The notes beneath the pieces were generated by a model, which had not been told where the DNA came from, did not search any database, and saw only the letters and a program-made list of their open reading frames with translations. Of a stretch of DNA of 46,670 nt, positions 46,451 to 46,670 are shown piece after piece. The stretch comes from JANPIX01 sp031425195 (GTDB lineage: Bacteria > Pseudomonadota > Alphaproteobacteria > Rhodobacterales > Rhodobacteraceae). Every line of letters starts with the position of its first letter. The first letter of the stretch is position 1. The stretch covers positions 1 to 46,670 of the forward strand of contig JANPIX010000014.1 of NCBI GenBank assembly GCA_031425195.1, read 5' to 3'. A program made the translations under genes and the position numbers.

Positions 46451-46670
<220 letters not shown>

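Overview
The window looks like a chromosomal segment of an alphaproteobacterium of the Rhodobacteraceae/Roseobacter type. The evidence is the high GC content, the very tight operons with ATGA/TGATG gene junctions, a stand-alone RibH2-type lumazine synthase under an FMN riboswitch, a glpPQ-DUF2160-glpV glycerol transporter, and the characteristic GC-rich palindrome at 43316-43399. This assignment rests on gene content only; there is no rRNA in the window.

Left part (1-21.4 kb), mostly housekeeping: initiator tRNA; a thiM-thiE-thiD-SDR operon (minus) behind a TPP riboswitch, its last gene frameshifted in a C8/G8 run; a small conserved protein; DUF2805 and PNPOx-like genes (plus); ribH behind an FMN riboswitch; an SPW-repeat membrane protein; an alpha/beta hydrolase overlapping a 35-codon membrane-peptide gene; Lrp- and Rrf2-type regulators; a sulfate ABC transporter (small ORF, sbp, cysT, cysW, short cysA); a membrane protein with zapE; TetR; tRNA-Arg; LacI; dapF-mtaB; tRNA-Lys; and a divergent pair encoding the two halves of MnmC, followed by an EamA transporter. 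An identical 11-base word (TTATCGTGATT) occurs upstream of the hydrolase, rrf2 and sulfate-transport units.

Centre (21.4-40.4 kb): a twelve-gene alginate-type polysaccharide operon on the minus strand, in transcription order algD, alg8, alg44, algA, algG, algI, algJ, a small Sel1-repeat gene, algX, algF, a 922-residue Sel1-repeat gene (AlgK-like) and algL. Upstream lie a LuxR-type regulator and a beta-helix/RTX secreted protein. The layout covers GDP-mannuronate synthesis, polymerisation, periplasmic epimerisation, O-acetylation and a lyase, but there is no AlgE porin. Several control or catalytic sites are altered: Alg44 lacks the c-di-GMP-binding arginines, the AlgA isomerase domain lacks its metal-binding histidines, AlgL has Leu for the NNH histidine, and AlgG has DVHP in place of DPHD. 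This operon is the most interesting system in the window: probably an alginate-like polymer with different regulation and export from the Pseudomonas one.

Right part (40.5-46.7 kb): glycerol uptake and use on the minus strand, with partial glpP, then glpQ, DUF2160 (GlpU-like), glpV, a long palindrome, glpK and an iron-type alcohol dehydrogenase joined to glpK by ATGA. The transporter ATPases are expected just beyond the right edge.
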